Positions 51,528 to 61,046 of a stretch of 64,000 nt of DNA are shown piece after piece (the stretch's first letter is position 1; each line of letters begins with the position of its first letter). Source of the stretch: Candidatus Celerinatantimonas neptuna (GTDB taxonomy: Bacteria > Pseudomonadota > Gammaproteobacteria > Enterobacterales > Celerinatantimonadaceae); the NCBI GenBank assembly GCA_911810475.1, contig OU461276.1:959501-1023500 (forward strand), read 5' to 3'. Below the pieces are notes generated by a model. That model was not told where the DNA came from. It was given only the letters and a program-made list of their open reading frames with translations, and searched no databases. The position numbers and the translations under genes are program-made.

Positions 51528-52966
51528 GAGCTCTTCTCCTGTTTCTGTTTCGCCAACATGCCCGTTAATTTCAAAACCCAATCCTTTGTTTCCGGCAGAT
51601 CTTTCACTGGCTGGCTATAATGGCCCCGGTTATCCGGCGCAACCGGTGTTGTTGCATCAATAATTAACTTATCGGTGATCCCCGCAGGTGAAGACCCGGG
51701 ATCTAATTCAAGAACCGACATATTAGGGAGTTGAACCAAATCCCCCGCCGGGTTAACTTTCGATGACATCGCCCACATCACCTGCTGAAGATCAAATGGG
51801 TCGACATCTTCATCGACCATGATCACCATCTTCACATATCCCAGACCATGCGGTGTTGTCATTGCCCTCATACCAACCGCCCGGGCAAAACCACCAAACC
51901 GTTTTTTCGTGGAAATAATGGCCAGTAGCCCATGGGTATACATCGCATTCACAGCCTGGACTTCAGGAAACTCAGCTTTAAGTTGCTGGTAAAGTGGCAC
52001 ACATGTGACAGGACCTATCAGATAATCAATCTCCGTCCATGGCATCCCAAGATAAAGTGATTCATAAATCGGATTGGTTCGATAAGAAACTCTGTCAATA
52101 CGAACCACAGCCATATTCCGGCCACCGGAGTAATGCCCGGTAAATTCACCAAATGGCCCTTCAATTTCACGAACGCGGCTTTCTATTACCCCTTCGAGAA
52201 TCATCTCCGATCCCCAGGGCACATCAAAGCCAGTCAACGGAGCAGTCGCAATCGGATAAGGCGCTTCTCGCAGAGCCCCAGCCATTTCATACTCAGATTG
52301 GGAATATTTCAGTGGCGTCGCCCCCATCAGAGTAATCATCGGCTCATTTCCCAGCGAAATAGCAACCGGCAAGTCATCGCCACGTTCTTCCGCTTTATGT
52401 AGATGAATCGCAATATCATGCATAGGAATCGGCTGTAATCCCAGCTTCCGCTTCCCTTTGACCTCCAGCCGATAGATCCCAACATTTTGTTTTCCAAAAT
52501 GGTCTGGATCTTCAGGATCGCGTGAGATAGTGCAGGCTTTATCAAGATAAAATCCACCATCGCCATCATTCAGGCGAAACAGCGGCAAAATATCAAACAA
52601 ATTAATCTCTTCCCCCTCGGCACTATTTTCAGCCCAGGGTGGATTATGACGACGTTCTGGCGTGACGGGGAAATGATCCCAGCGACGAATCAATTCAGCA
52701 ATCTGATCTTTCACTGCCGAATTAGGAGCCAAACCCATTGAAATCGCATGATTTTGCCATGAACCAATGGTATTCATCGTCACTTTTGCATTGGTAAAAC
52801 CTTCGATATTATCAAACCACAAAGCCGGAGCCCCCTCACCAATACGTCCAGTTGCATTCGCTGCAGCGGCAATATCCGGTTCAGCTTTCACCTCTTCGGT
52901 AATACGAAGTAATTGCCCATGCTCTTCTAATGCATGCAAAAAACCTCGTAAATCATCATATGCCAT
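51524..52966 (-). CDS. kpdC: Non-oxidative hydroxyarylic acid decarboxylase subunit C (UbiD family)
   Basis: The 480-residue UbiD-fold enzyme has RLNDGDGGFYLDKACTISRD, the prenyl-FMN/metal site around LEGVIESRVREIEGPFGEFT and GHYSGG, and SSPAGITDKLIIDATTP. It removes CO2 from 4-hydroxybenzoate, vanillate or similar acids, using prenylated FMN. The UbiX-like B gene directly upstream in the same operon is broken, so cofactor must come from a second UbiX elsewhere, or the enzyme is idle. Subunit D is translationally coupled. Confidence 0.93.
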   Translation of the reverse strand: MAYDDLRGFLHALEEHGQLLRITEEVKAEPDIAAAANATGRIGEGAPALWFDNIEGFTNAKVTMNTIGSWQNHAISMGLAPNSAVKDQIAELIRRWDHFPVTPERRHNPPWAENSAEGEEINLFDILPLFRLNDGDGGFYLDKACTISRDPEDPDHFGKQNVGIYRLEVKGKRKLGLQPIPMHDIAIHLHKAEERGDDLPVAISLGNEPMITLMGATPLKYSQSEYEMAGALREAPYPIATAPLTGFDVPWGSEMILEGVIESRVREIEGPFGEFTGHYSGGRNMAVVRIDRVSYRTNPIYESLYLGMPWTEIDYLIGPVTCVPLYQQLKAEFPEVQAVNAMYTHGLLAIISTKKRFGGFARAVGMRAMTTPHGLGYVKMVIMVDEDVDPFDLQQVMWAMSSKVNPAGDLVQLPNMSVLELDPGSSPAGITDKLIIDATTPVAPDNRGHYSQPVKDLPETKDWVLKLTGMLAKQKQEKSS

Positions 52967-53033
52967 TGTTCTTTCTCCTATGAATCATCTATCTTTTTGC
53001 GTCACAGCCCAAGCACCACAAAATACGCTTCAT

Positions 53034-53607
53034 TCAATCACGCACATCAACATGCACCAAGCCCTGCCAGCATTTTGCCTGAGGAAGGTCAAGATCAAAC
53101 TGATCCAGCACTCGAGTCACAATATGATTGATAATATCTTCGATGCTCTCAGAATTATCGTACCAGGCAGGCATCGGCGGAACTATACAACCCCCTTTCG
53201 GTACCAGAGCCAGCATATTTTCCAGATGAACCGTGTTTAGAGGCATTTCGCGGGAAAAGGACTAATTTACGATTGTCTTTAAACACGACATCATCTGCCC
53301 GTCCATCAAACCTCTTCACGCCCTAGATACCCGCCAGTGTCTTCATGCTACAGGGAATAATAATCATGCCATCGGTTTTAAAAGAACCAAATGAAATTGC
53401 CGCGGCCTGATCCGATGGCCGTTAACAAACATCTGCCAAATCCCGAATGTCTTTAGCCCGATAAGGCGTTTCTAGTTCAATCGTCGTTTTAGCCCACTGA
53501 GACATCACCAAATGTGTCTCTATATCAGGTATTTCCTTAAGCGCCTGCAACAACGTAACCGCTAAAGGAGCCCCTGTCGCACCCGTCATACCGATCACTA
53601 ATCGCAT
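53034..53607 (-). pseudogene. kpdB: Decayed UbiX-like flavin prenyltransferase (subunit B)
   Basis: The start MRLVIGMTGATGAPLA at 53607 and the end MPLNTVHLENMLAL to HVDVRD at 53034 are clearly UbiX/KpdB. The middle reads [20 protein letters not shown] and is also recognisable, but the frame has a TAA after ADVC, a TAG after KTLAGI, and a one-base frameshift just before MPLNT. Three independent lesions mean the gene is dead. Intact enzymes of this family prenylate FMN for the UbiD-type partner. Confidence 0.92.
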
Positions 53608-53630
53608 ATTTTCTCTCAAATGGTTTATTT

Positions 53631-53646
53631 AGTTCGTATACGAACT
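53631..53646. promoter_or_regulatory. Perfect 16-bp palindrome, MarR operator candidate
   Basis: AGTTCGTATACGAACT is fully self-complementary. It lies 24 bases upstream of the kpdB start in the region shared with the divergent MarR gene, the size and position expected for a MarR-family site controlling an aromatic acid locus. Confidence 0.7.
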
Positions 53647-53878
53647 TTAATATTAAAGTACGGAGATTACAGATATGATGCAACCATTATTATCTCTACA
53701 TGCAATAAACACATAAAGGGATAACCTTAGGAAAATTTTACCTCTGGAAGGACTTTTTAAAACCGTTTACTGTTGATTTACTGAAATAAAACTCAGCCAC
53801 CAAAGATAAACGGCCACTCATCACAAGTCATGTTAAAGTAATATAATCGCTCTTAACTTTTTGAATAGGGTTTTATCG

Positions 53879-54295
53879 ATGGGGTCCCATTTAGAGCAAA
53901 TTGCTTTTCACCTGATACGCCAGTTATTTCAAGAACATACATCACTTTGGCAGGTGAGTATTCCACAACTGACTAAACCGCAGTATTCAGTGATAAGAGC
54001 CATTGCCGAACAACCGGGTATCGAACAGATTGAACTGATGGAAGCATCTGTCACCAGTAAAGCCACGCTGGCAGAGATACTCGCACGACTTGAAAAAAGA
54101 GGGCTCATTTATCGTCAGCAGGGCGCAAACGATAAGCGTCGACGTCTGGTCTTTTTAACCAATGAGGGACAATCCCTGCTCCGTTCAGCTATTCCTCTGG
54201 CCAATCAGGTCGATGACTATTTTCTGAAGCGTCTCAAAGAACAGGAACGCTCCGAATTTATCCGCCTTTTAAAGACAATGATTCACACTGATTGA
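53879..54295 (+). CDS. MarR-family transcriptional regulator
   Basis: It has 138 residues from ATG 53879 (TAGGG just upstream; the TTG-started longer frame is less likely). The winged helix is typical: LTKPQYSVIRAIAEQPGIEQ, then ASVTSKATLAEILARLEKRG and the wing ANDKRRRLVFLT. It is divergent from the kpdBCD-like operon with a palindrome between them, so it probably represses that operon and is relieved by a phenolic acid. Confidence 0.88.
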   Translation: MGSHLEQIAFHLIRQLFQEHTSLWQVSIPQLTKPQYSVIRAIAEQPGIEQIELMEASVTSKATLAEILARLEKRGLIYRQQGANDKRRRLVFLTNEGQSLLRSAIPLANQVDDYFLKRLKEQERSEFIRLLKTMIHTD

Positions 54296-55034
54296 ATTCT
54301 CTAGCGCATACGATTGATTCTTCAAACCTAAACCTTCTATAATCAAGCCACTTACCATGAAAGGACAAACGACAACGGGGCCATTGAAAGTGAATCATAT
54401 CAAATGGAACCATCACATCTTTGTCTGTGCGGATTGCATTCACCGCTCTGTCATCATTTGAAAACATCTCAGGATACCTGAACACATTTGAGTATAAGGT
54501 AAAATTTCAGATTCGCCTTATTCATCAAAATCATCCCATTGTGACAGCATGCCGGCAATAGAGCTTAATTGTTTTTAAAAAAGCGACTAAATCCAAACAG
54601 GTCAAAACCAGCCTTCATCTTTTGTTATGAATGCATTCCAATAACTCAGACTAATATGATGTGATTCATAACGTCATGTTTTAATAACCCATCGTTTATC
54701 CTGTTCGGGTTGCTATGTACCTTCGATTAGATCAAATTTCATTTTATTCACATACAAATCAATGGGTTTATGTAATCTTCCACCACAAGGACAATATGCA
54801 TAATATTCTGCTTCACTAAAATTATTCCATCACCACATTCAACATTCAGACAGAATATTCAATTAAATCAGCAAGGTGCATTACAATTCAGAGCACGTTG
54901 GAAGTTAATAGATTTTTTACAACATTGTACAAACAATTTAGGCTGGGTCAGTCTTTATTGATATGAATTACAGCACAATAAAAACCTAACACCGAATCAT
55001 TTGAAATGAGAGTCAGTCATCTTGCATCTTAGAT
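54296..55034. other. Gene-free stretch
   Basis: These 739 AT-rich bases hold no gene I can support; a short minus-strand frame at 54258-54485 overlaps the MarR end and has no ribosome site or family features. Confidence 0.4.
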
Positions 55035-55403
55035 TCAATCGGACAAGGCAACCTTTGTCCCCTGATGAAACCACATTTTCCAGTTTGAACCTTCTTTACG
55101 CCAAATAGAACTACGTCTTGAATAAGTCCCTGTGTCACTTTCATCTTGTTTGATCAAAGCAATATAAACCAGCTGAATCACATCCGGCGCAATCTGCCTG
55201 TACTCGACATCCTGAATATGGCAGTGCCAGCTTTGATCATCTGGCAAATCCTCAACCAGCTCGCGCAAACCAAAATAATCCCCCGATGCCCCAATTTCCT
55301 TAAATTCTAATGACAATAATTCACATTGCAGGTCCGCATTATTGCGCACTTCAAAGGTCGTGAGTGCAATTTCCTTCTCTAAAATCACTTTCTGAAGATC
55401 CAT
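55035..55403 (-). CDS. DUF4440/SnoaL-like (NTF2-fold) protein
   Basis: It has 122 residues starting at MDLQKVILEKE, placed five bases after AGGAGG. The pattern of an N-terminal helix pair, LLSLEFKEIGASGDYFG, then YRRSSIWRKEG-like SRRSSIWRKEGSNWKMWFHQGT is that of the DUF4440 group, whose members form cone-shaped NTF2 folds. No enzymatic role can be given. It stands alone. Confidence 0.7.
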   Translation of the reverse strand: MDLQKVILEKEIALTTFEVRNNADLQCELLSLEFKEIGASGDYFGLRELVEDLPDDQSWHCHIQDVEYRQIAPDVIQLVYIALIKQDESDTGTYSRRSSIWRKEGSNWKMWFHQGTKVALSD

Positions 55404-55569
55404 TTCCACCTCCTAACCGTTATCTTATATCCATCGTGATTTATCATTGCATAATGATGTTCAAAATTTAACCCGAATCAATCAACTTAGCAGATAAAAT
55501 TCTCAAAAAGATGACAAAAGGAGTTAATACACACAAAATGTGTATTGAATAGAAAAGATTTATCGACGC

Positions 55570-55953
55570 TCAGAGTTTCAGACAGGAATTTGCCATTTCG
55601 ATAAATGCAATAAGTACTTTTGCTTCATCTTTTGTATTGTGCCACTCCGAAATTTCTTTGGAATCGATACGTAAATAGCCCATTTGCCAATCTGGAAAGA
55701 GGCGGGTATCCCGATAGCCCTGAGAAATCATTCTCACATCATGATGACGATGATCTTTAGAGATGTTTGAGAACAATTGATCTACATCAGCCTCAGGCCC
55801 TTCAATCAATTGATAAAAACCTCCGGTGTGAGCCATTAAAAAACCAGTGATTCCGTAATGCGGATTTTCTTTTCTGGCAAGATTTAAAATCTCATAAATA
55901 TCAACAACTTCAAGATTTGCTTCACTCGAATAAAATAGATACTTATAACTCAT
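55570..55953 (-). CDS. Single-domain BLUF photoreceptor-like protein
   Basis: The 127-residue protein is essentially one BLUF domain: YLFYSSEAN with the flavin-adjacent Tyr, NPHYGITGFLMAHTGGFYQLIEG with the key Gln, and RHHDVRMIS then FPDWQMGY. BLUF domains bind FAD and change hydrogen bonding around that Gln in blue light. With no output domain, it must act by protein contact. No obvious partner is adjacent. Confidence 0.85.
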   Translation of the reverse strand: MSYKYLFYSSEANLEVVDIYEILNLARKENPHYGITGFLMAHTGGFYQLIEGPEADVDQLFSNISKDHRHHDVRMISQGYRDTRLFPDWQMGYLRIDSKEISEWHNTKDEAKVLIAFIEMANSCLKL

Positions 55954-56631
55954 TGATGATTCTTCCTTTCACATCAATATATCATTGCGCGCATGCGACA
56001 CTTTAATGAAAGATTAGTCAATAGATAAAAGGAGTCAAGCCATAACTTGTTAACGCTTAGCAGCTGAATTTTATTCAAATGAAACGTATTTTAGGCATAG
56101 TGCAAATAAAACGGGTAATTCTCAAAAAGGAAAAATCCTTCTCAACTCATGTGTTTTTCCATCAAGAAATTTATCAGGTATTGCCCCCGAACCTCAACAC
56201 GTTGTTAATCAACCAATAAAAATCCGAAATATTCAAAAAATAGCTTAGCCGTAATACTTATATTTGAAGACAAACAACTCAGTTCATCATGAATGGTTTT
56301 CATCTATACATATAAATATAATTTATTGTAAATAAAAATTTTATACCCAACTTAGTCCTTAATGCAATACGTTGCTTTGTCGATAAATTTTGCCGAACTT
56401 TTCATCTCAGATCATTTTCGATATCGCTTTTTTCACAGTTGAATCAACCAAAACCTGACAACCAACTGCCCCAGCCCATCCATAGCAGAGTCAAGTGAAT
56501 TAAAAATTCGATAGCCCCACTATTTCATTCTATCGAGATATCTATTTAAAGACGCTATAATTAAAGTGGTGCGCTTCTTTCATAGAAGAATTCAACAACC
56601 ACTGGCTTCGATTCAAAATAAAACTGTAGAT
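55954..56631. other. Gene-free stretch
   Basis: About 680 AT-rich bases between the BLUF gene and the sigma factor gene. The sigma frame can be extended back to a GTG at 56566. No other gene or clear hairpin was seen. Confidence 0.35.
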
Positions 56632-57198
56632 ATGGTCAATCATCACAACAACGCAACCGCACCCTGTCTTATCAAGACATGGCATCTGTCTGAATCAAAA
56701 ATCTATTATTGGTTGCTTAGACACAGTGGCGATCAGGATTTGAGTTTTGATTTACTACAAGATACTTTTTTAAAAGCACTCCAGCAGCAACACGCGTTCT
56801 GTCACATCAAAAATCAACAAGCTTGGTTATTTCGCGTTGCCAATAATCTACTCATCGATACCCTTCGCAAATCAGATAAACAGCCCGTTCTGGCTTTTAG
56901 TGAATGGAAACAAGATACCCCCCATGAAGAACATGCCCCGGTTGACAGCTTAGCGCAATGCCTGCCAAAAGCACTTAGCCAGCTATGCCCGGAAGATCGG
57001 GAGATTATCGAGCAATGCGATCTTTCGGGAGTCACTCAGCAACAGTTTGCGAAGGATCATCAACTCACACTTGCCGCCACAAAATCACGCATCCAGCGAG
57101 CCCGAAAAAAAATTAAAACAATCCTCAAAACACAATGCCATATACGCTTTGATGAACAACAACGGGTATGTTGTTTTTATCCAGAGAAGGTTTCTTAA
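56632..57198 (+). CDS. ECF RNA polymerase sigma factor (SigZ-like)
   Basis: It has 188 residues from MVNHHNN; an upstream GTG start is possible. Region 2 is visible (YWLLRHSGDQDLSFDLLQDT, NQQAWLFRVANNLLIDTLRK) and region 4 (LCPEDREIIEQCDLSGVTQQ, LTLAATKSRIQRARKKIK). The C-terminus carries three Cys residues (CHIRF, VCCFY), which could sense thiol state. No anti-sigma gene follows; instead come a YraQ-type permease and a thioredoxin-like protein, a set I recall being associated with SigZ-like factors. Confidence 0.85.
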   Translation: MVNHHNNATAPCLIKTWHLSESKIYYWLLRHSGDQDLSFDLLQDTFLKALQQQHAFCHIKNQQAWLFRVANNLLIDTLRKSDKQPVLAFSEWKQDTPHEEHAPVDSLAQCLPKALSQLCPEDREIIEQCDLSGVTQQQFAKDHQLTLAATKSRIQRARKKIKTILKTQCHIRFDEQQRVCCFYPEKVS

Positions 57199-57304
57199 AC
57201 TTATCTCATCTCGCGGTTATCACTCTTTTTCGTAAAAATGATGCATCCTTTACCTGCGCTTCACGTCTTATAAAAGAATCAATGAAGCGAGCGAAGGAGC
57301 CGCT

Positions 57305-58282
57305 ATGTTTGCTGTTTTTACATTACTAGCCGATTGGCTCACCTATCAACTACTCGATTTGCCAGCACAGTCTAAATGGGCGGATGCTGTTCATTTTTTT
57401 ATTGAAGATACCAGTAAGATTATGGTGTTACTGGTCTTTATGATTTATATCATCGCACTATTTCGAGCCTCTTTAAATGTCGAAAAAGTACGTCATTATC
57501 TGGCAGGGAAAAAACGTCTGTTTGGTTATCTGACCGGGAGTTTCTTCGGGGCCATCACCCCTTTTTGCTCCTGCTCAAGTATCCCTATCTTTCTGGGCTT
57601 TATTTCTGCTGGGATACCCCTTGGGATCACCATGGCTTTTTTAATCACGTCACCGCTAATTAATGAAATCGCAATCTTACTGCTGTTTAGTCTGTTAGGC
57701 TGGCAATTCACATTAATATACATCGCCGTAGGGGTCTTGATCGGCATATTAAGCGGTTGGTTTTTAGATGCTATCGGGGCTGAACGCTGGCTACAACCAT
57801 TCGTCACCCAGGCGATGGAGCAAACAAAAGCGACCACCGACACCCATGTTGCAAATTCTACCCGACTCACATTGTCAAAGCGGCATCAATTTGCCAAACA
57901 GGAGATGGTCACGATTATCGGCCGTGTCTGGAAATGGGTTTTAATTGGGGTAGGCATTGGTGCCGGTCTGCACGGCTTTGTCCCTGACGGCTGGATACAG
58001 GCTCATTTAGGCTCTGGACAATGGTGGTCGGTCCCGGCCTCGGTACTCATCGGTATTCCTTTATATTCCAACGCAACCGGCGTGATTCCAATTATGGAAA
58101 GCTTACTGAAAAACGGGCTGCCAACCGGTACAACATTAGCATTTTGCATGAGTACCGTGGCGGCCAGTATTCCTGAATTTGTCATGCTCAAACAGGTGAT
58201 GACCTGGCGGTTATTAGGGTTGTTATTTGCCCTTCTGCTTTGTGCATTTACCGTCATTGGGTGGCTATTTAATATAATCTGA
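57305..58282 (+). CDS. YraQ-family (DUF318) permease
   Basis: The 325-residue membrane protein has about eight helices and the family motif GAITPFCSCSSIPIF, with GFISAGIPLGITMAFLITSP and the second-half repeat GIPLYSNATGVIPIMESLL. Members include ArsP-type efflux permeases; the Cys pair in FCSCSS is strongly conserved. AAGGAGCCGCT precedes the start. Between an ECF sigma factor and a thioredoxin-like protein, a role in metalloid or sulfur-compound transport is likely. Confidence 0.87.
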   Translation: MFAVFTLLADWLTYQLLDLPAQSKWADAVHFFIEDTSKIMVLLVFMIYIIALFRASLNVEKVRHYLAGKKRLFGYLTGSFFGAITPFCSCSSIPIFLGFISAGIPLGITMAFLITSPLINEIAILLLFSLLGWQFTLIYIAVGVLIGILSGWFLDAIGAERWLQPFVTQAMEQTKATTDTHVANSTRLTLSKRHQFAKQEMVTIIGRVWKWVLIGVGIGAGLHGFVPDGWIQAHLGSGQWWSVPASVLIGIPLYSNATGVIPIMESLLKNGLPTGTTLAFCMSTVAASIPEFVMLKQVMTWRLLGLLFALLLCAFTVIGWLFNII

Positions 58283-58291
58283 GGAGTTAAA

Positions 58292-58528
58292 ATGAAAGTC
58301 TTTAAAGTTCTGGGTTCAGGCTGTGTTAACTGTGTCAACACCGCTAAACTGATTGAAAAAATTGCTAAGGAACAAGGGGTTGAAGTCCAGGTTGAAAAAG
58401 TGACCGATACAGCAACCATTATGAATTACGGCATCATGTCAACGCCCGGTGTGGTTATGGATGAAAACGTCATCCACTCAGGCGGTGTACCCAAAGCAGA
58501 CGATATTAAATCCTGGTTGAGTGCATAA
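58292..58528 (+). CDS. Thioredoxin-fold small redox protein (MTH895/TM0996-like)
   Basis: The 78-residue protein begins FKVLGSGCVNCVNTAK with a CxxC active site (Cys11, Cys14), and has the cis-Pro segment MSTPGVVMDE. This family of tiny thioredoxins is often found beside YraQ-type permeases, as here, 9 bases after the permease stop. It probably hands electrons to the permease's cargo or conserved Cys pair. Confidence 0.9.
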   Translation: MKVFKVLGSGCVNCVNTAKLIEKIAKEQGVEVQVEKVTDTATIMNYGIMSTPGVVMDENVIHSGGVPKADDIKSWLSA

Positions 58529-58536
58529 TCGACCGC

Positions 58537-58559
58537 GGGCTACCAAAACCCGGTAGCCC
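58537..58559 (+). terminator. Hairpin terminator after the sigma-permease-thioredoxin set
   Basis: GGGCTACC and GGTAGCCC pair perfectly over 8 bases around AAAACCC, 8 bases after the thioredoxin-like stop. Confidence 0.6.
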
Positions 58560-58683
58560 CCCGATGGGTTGTTTATCTTGAATTATTGACCATTTTTAAG
58601 CGCCACTCGCTGAGCCACCAACCAGGCGATAATCACCGCATTGAAATACGCGAACAATAAGCGGGTAAATCGAAGCGTTATCT

Positions 58684-59484
58684 TTAGTGTGATGACACCT
58701 GAATATACCCTTCCAAATAATGAACAGCCTGACCTGAAACCAGGACTCGATCATCGCTTACATGGCAATGAATCATCCCACCCCGTTTCGATGCCTGATA
58801 AGCCCGTAGCTCATCCTTGCCCAACTGTTCTGACCAATAAGGGGCAAGTCCTGCATGTATTGACCCAGTCACCGGATCTTCATCGCCACCGGTAGCAGGC
58901 CAGAAATATCTTGAAATAAAGTCATACTGAGTCGATTTAGCCGTCACGACCACATCATAAGGCGCTAATGTTTTCAGAACGTCGCGATTTTGACGGACAT
59001 TTAAAACATCCTCTTCTTTTTCGTAAACCGCAAAATAGGCTTGATTATTCAATAACACAGATGATGGCAGAATGGACAAACCCGTAAGCAATTCATCAGG
59101 AACATCATCAACCGGCCATGGTTTGCGGTTTGGAAATGCCATTTGAATATAGCCATCACTGGTTTTTCTGATGCACATTTCACCGACGGCTTCAGCAAAC
59201 AAATAGATGATTTCAAGTTCAGGATTCGCCGAAAAAATAACATAAGACGCAGCGAGCGTAGCATGCCCGCAAAAATCAACTTCCATCATAGGGGAAAACC
59301 AGCGAATCTGATAATGCGAATCACTCTCTTGGAGTACATAGGCGGTCTCCGACAAATTATTCTCAATAGCGATTGATTGCATTAATTCATCAGCAAGCCA
59401 TTCTTTCGTTATAATAACGGCAGCCGCATTGCCCTTGAATCGTTCATGAGTAAATACATCGACAACATCCATTTTTAATTTCAT
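58684..59484 (-). CDS. PhzF-family isomerase/epimerase-like protein
   Basis: The 266-residue protein has the PhzF signature: VVDVFTHERFKGNAAAVI, NNLSETAYVL with the catalytic Glu, WFSPMMEVDFCGHATLAAS and DPVTGSIHAGLAPYW. GGGAGATAAGTT precedes the start. The family includes phenazine isomerase PhzF, but most members have unknown substrates, and there are no phenazine genes here. Confidence 0.9.
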   Translation of the reverse strand: MKLKMDVVDVFTHERFKGNAAAVIITKEWLADELMQSIAIENNLSETAYVLQESDSHYQIRWFSPMMEVDFCGHATLAASYVIFSANPELEIIYLFAEAVGEMCIRKTSDGYIQMAFPNRKPWPVDDVPDELLTGLSILPSSVLLNNQAYFAVYEKEEDVLNVRQNRDVLKTLAPYDVVVTAKSTQYDFISRYFWPATGGDEDPVTGSIHAGLAPYWSEQLGKDELRAYQASKRGGMIHCHVSDDRVLVSGQAVHYLEGYIQVSSH

Positions 59485-59617
59485 AACTTATCTCCCTATC
59501 GGTTGGAGCCATACAGCCTTTGATACGCCCGATGCCTAAAATCTACCCTACAATTCAAATGTACCGGCGTAAACCAAAAAGAAATAAACACAACACATTT
59601 AACATCCTTCACTCGTT

Positions 59618-59950
59618 TTATTTTCCACCCAGCCGGGCCATCTGCTGCATCAATAACGTTTTTTTCAACATAAACAGCAAACGTCCTTTCGTTTGTTCAG
59701 TCACTTGAAATCCAAGCCTTTTATGAAGCCGAATCGATGATTCATTTGAAATATGAACAGAACTTGTCAAATAGTCAGGGTTCAAATGAACAAGTTGAGC
59801 CGCTAACAAAGCTTTTTCCCTGCGCTCAAGTGAAAATAGACCACCCGATGCTTCAATAATGGCACTCATATTCATTTGATTAATTGTTACAGTCAAAACC
59901 CCTCCGCCCAATTCTCTACAGATATGATAGCCGTCTACATTGAAAAACAT
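59618..59950 (-). pseudogene. Possible remnant of a GNAT acetyltransferase
   Basis: The 110-residue frame ends with YLTSSVHISNESSIRLHKRL followed by GFQV, a typical GNAT C-terminal half (N-x2-SIRLxxRLGF). The acetyl-CoA loop expected before it is not recognisable, and a stop lies directly upstream of the first ATG. It could be a truncated gene or a short diverged member. Confidence 0.4.
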
Positions 59951-60158
59951 GTATCATGTCCAAACACCCACAAATGACCAAAAAATCAATAGTGTTGATC
60001 TGTATCAACAAATCGAATATCACAACCTTTACAAGAACCATGATCTCCACTATTCCCTTTAAACGTGGAGGAACAGAATAGTTGCTCAAGAGATCTGTTC
60101 CCATTAGATGGCCAAAAAATCATCTTATAACGAAAAGATTTCACACAGGAGGGCTATT

Positions 60159-60923
60159 ATGTCCGATCCCAAAACATCTGACGTACCGGTTATTTCAGCT
60201 TGTATAGGCAAAACCTTTGATATTCACCTTCAGTCGATGTCAGGCTCAACGGGTTATGACTGGTATCTTTCAGGGTTACCAGAAGGCGTTGCACTGCTTG
60301 GCGAAACATCCACCCCGGTCTATCCCGGACAGGGCATTGGTCCGATTAGAAAAACATTTACATTTCTCGGTCTTAAAGAAGCCAAAGGGGCTCTGGAGTT
60401 CACCCTTGTAGCCCCCTGGAAACCAACGGAACCCGCCGACCAGAAAACCTACGCATTAACAGTGACAAAAGCACAACAGGATGAACTTGAAACCGAAATG
60501 GGAGCCAGCAAATTTTTTGCCAGCAACACATCCATCGATATGCCGCCATGCATCCCGTATGGGTCACCGAATATCCCCGTTTACCCCTTGTACGGATATC
60601 CAGCTAAAGATAGCGGAGTATTATCCGGTTACAGTGGCATAAGTGTGATTCAGAGCGAGTCAAACTGTGTTCTTAAATATGGTGTTCCCGGAGGCATTGC
60701 AGATGCACCTAACTGTACTCTGAAATATGGTTTCCCGGTTAATACCGGACAAAACCTAGAAGAGATTTTTGCCGCAGGGAACCTGAATGCAGCATCTGAA
60801 TATGAAATACAAAAAGCAGATGACGAAGCCAATTGCACAGTCAAATATGGCATTCCGGGGGGAATTTCAACAAACCCTGAAAATTGCACCTTGAAATACG
60901 GCTTCCCTGTCGCTAAAAAATAA
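60159..60923 (+). CDS. Chagasin-fold (I42) protein with NCxxKYGxP repeats, candidate radical-SAM RiPP precursor
   Basis: It has 254 residues from ATG 60159 behind AGGAGGGCTATT; the longer frame ignores this site. Residues about 10-110 match the chagasin/I42 cysteine-peptidase inhibitor fold: GSTGYDWYLSGLPEGV, YPGQGIGPIRKTFTF and APWKPTEPADQKTYALTV (the RPW loop is APW). The C-terminal 90 residues hold two long repeats, each with NC-x-x-KYG-(V/I)-PGGI then NCTLKYGFPV, four NCxxKYGxP copies in all. Just before them lie CIPYGSP and YPLYGYP, which look like decayed copies. A radical SAM-SPASM gene follows 123 bases downstream. I read the fold as leader/recognition part and the repeats as cores. 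Confidence 0.7.
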   Translation: MSDPKTSDVPVISACIGKTFDIHLQSMSGSTGYDWYLSGLPEGVALLGETSTPVYPGQGIGPIRKTFTFLGLKEAKGALEFTLVAPWKPTEPADQKTYALTVTKAQQDELETEMGASKFFASNTSIDMPPCIPYGSPNIPVYPLYGYPAKDSGVLSGYSGISVIQSESNCVLKYGVPGGIADAPNCTLKYGFPVNTGQNLEEIFAAGNLNAASEYEIQKADDEANCTVKYGIPGGISTNPENCTLKYGFPVAKK

Positions 60924-61046
60924 CGTTGTTATGTGATCGCTCATGTACGAGCGATCACGGCCATTCAACATTCAAGGCACACTTGAAGCCTTTACAACTC
61001 ACAAGAAAACCGGATGGCCACATCCGTTTAACATAAGGAATTTAAA

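Noticed and set aside
54258-54485. Small gene opposite the MarR end
   Set aside because: Overlaps the MarR gene, no ribosome site and no family features.
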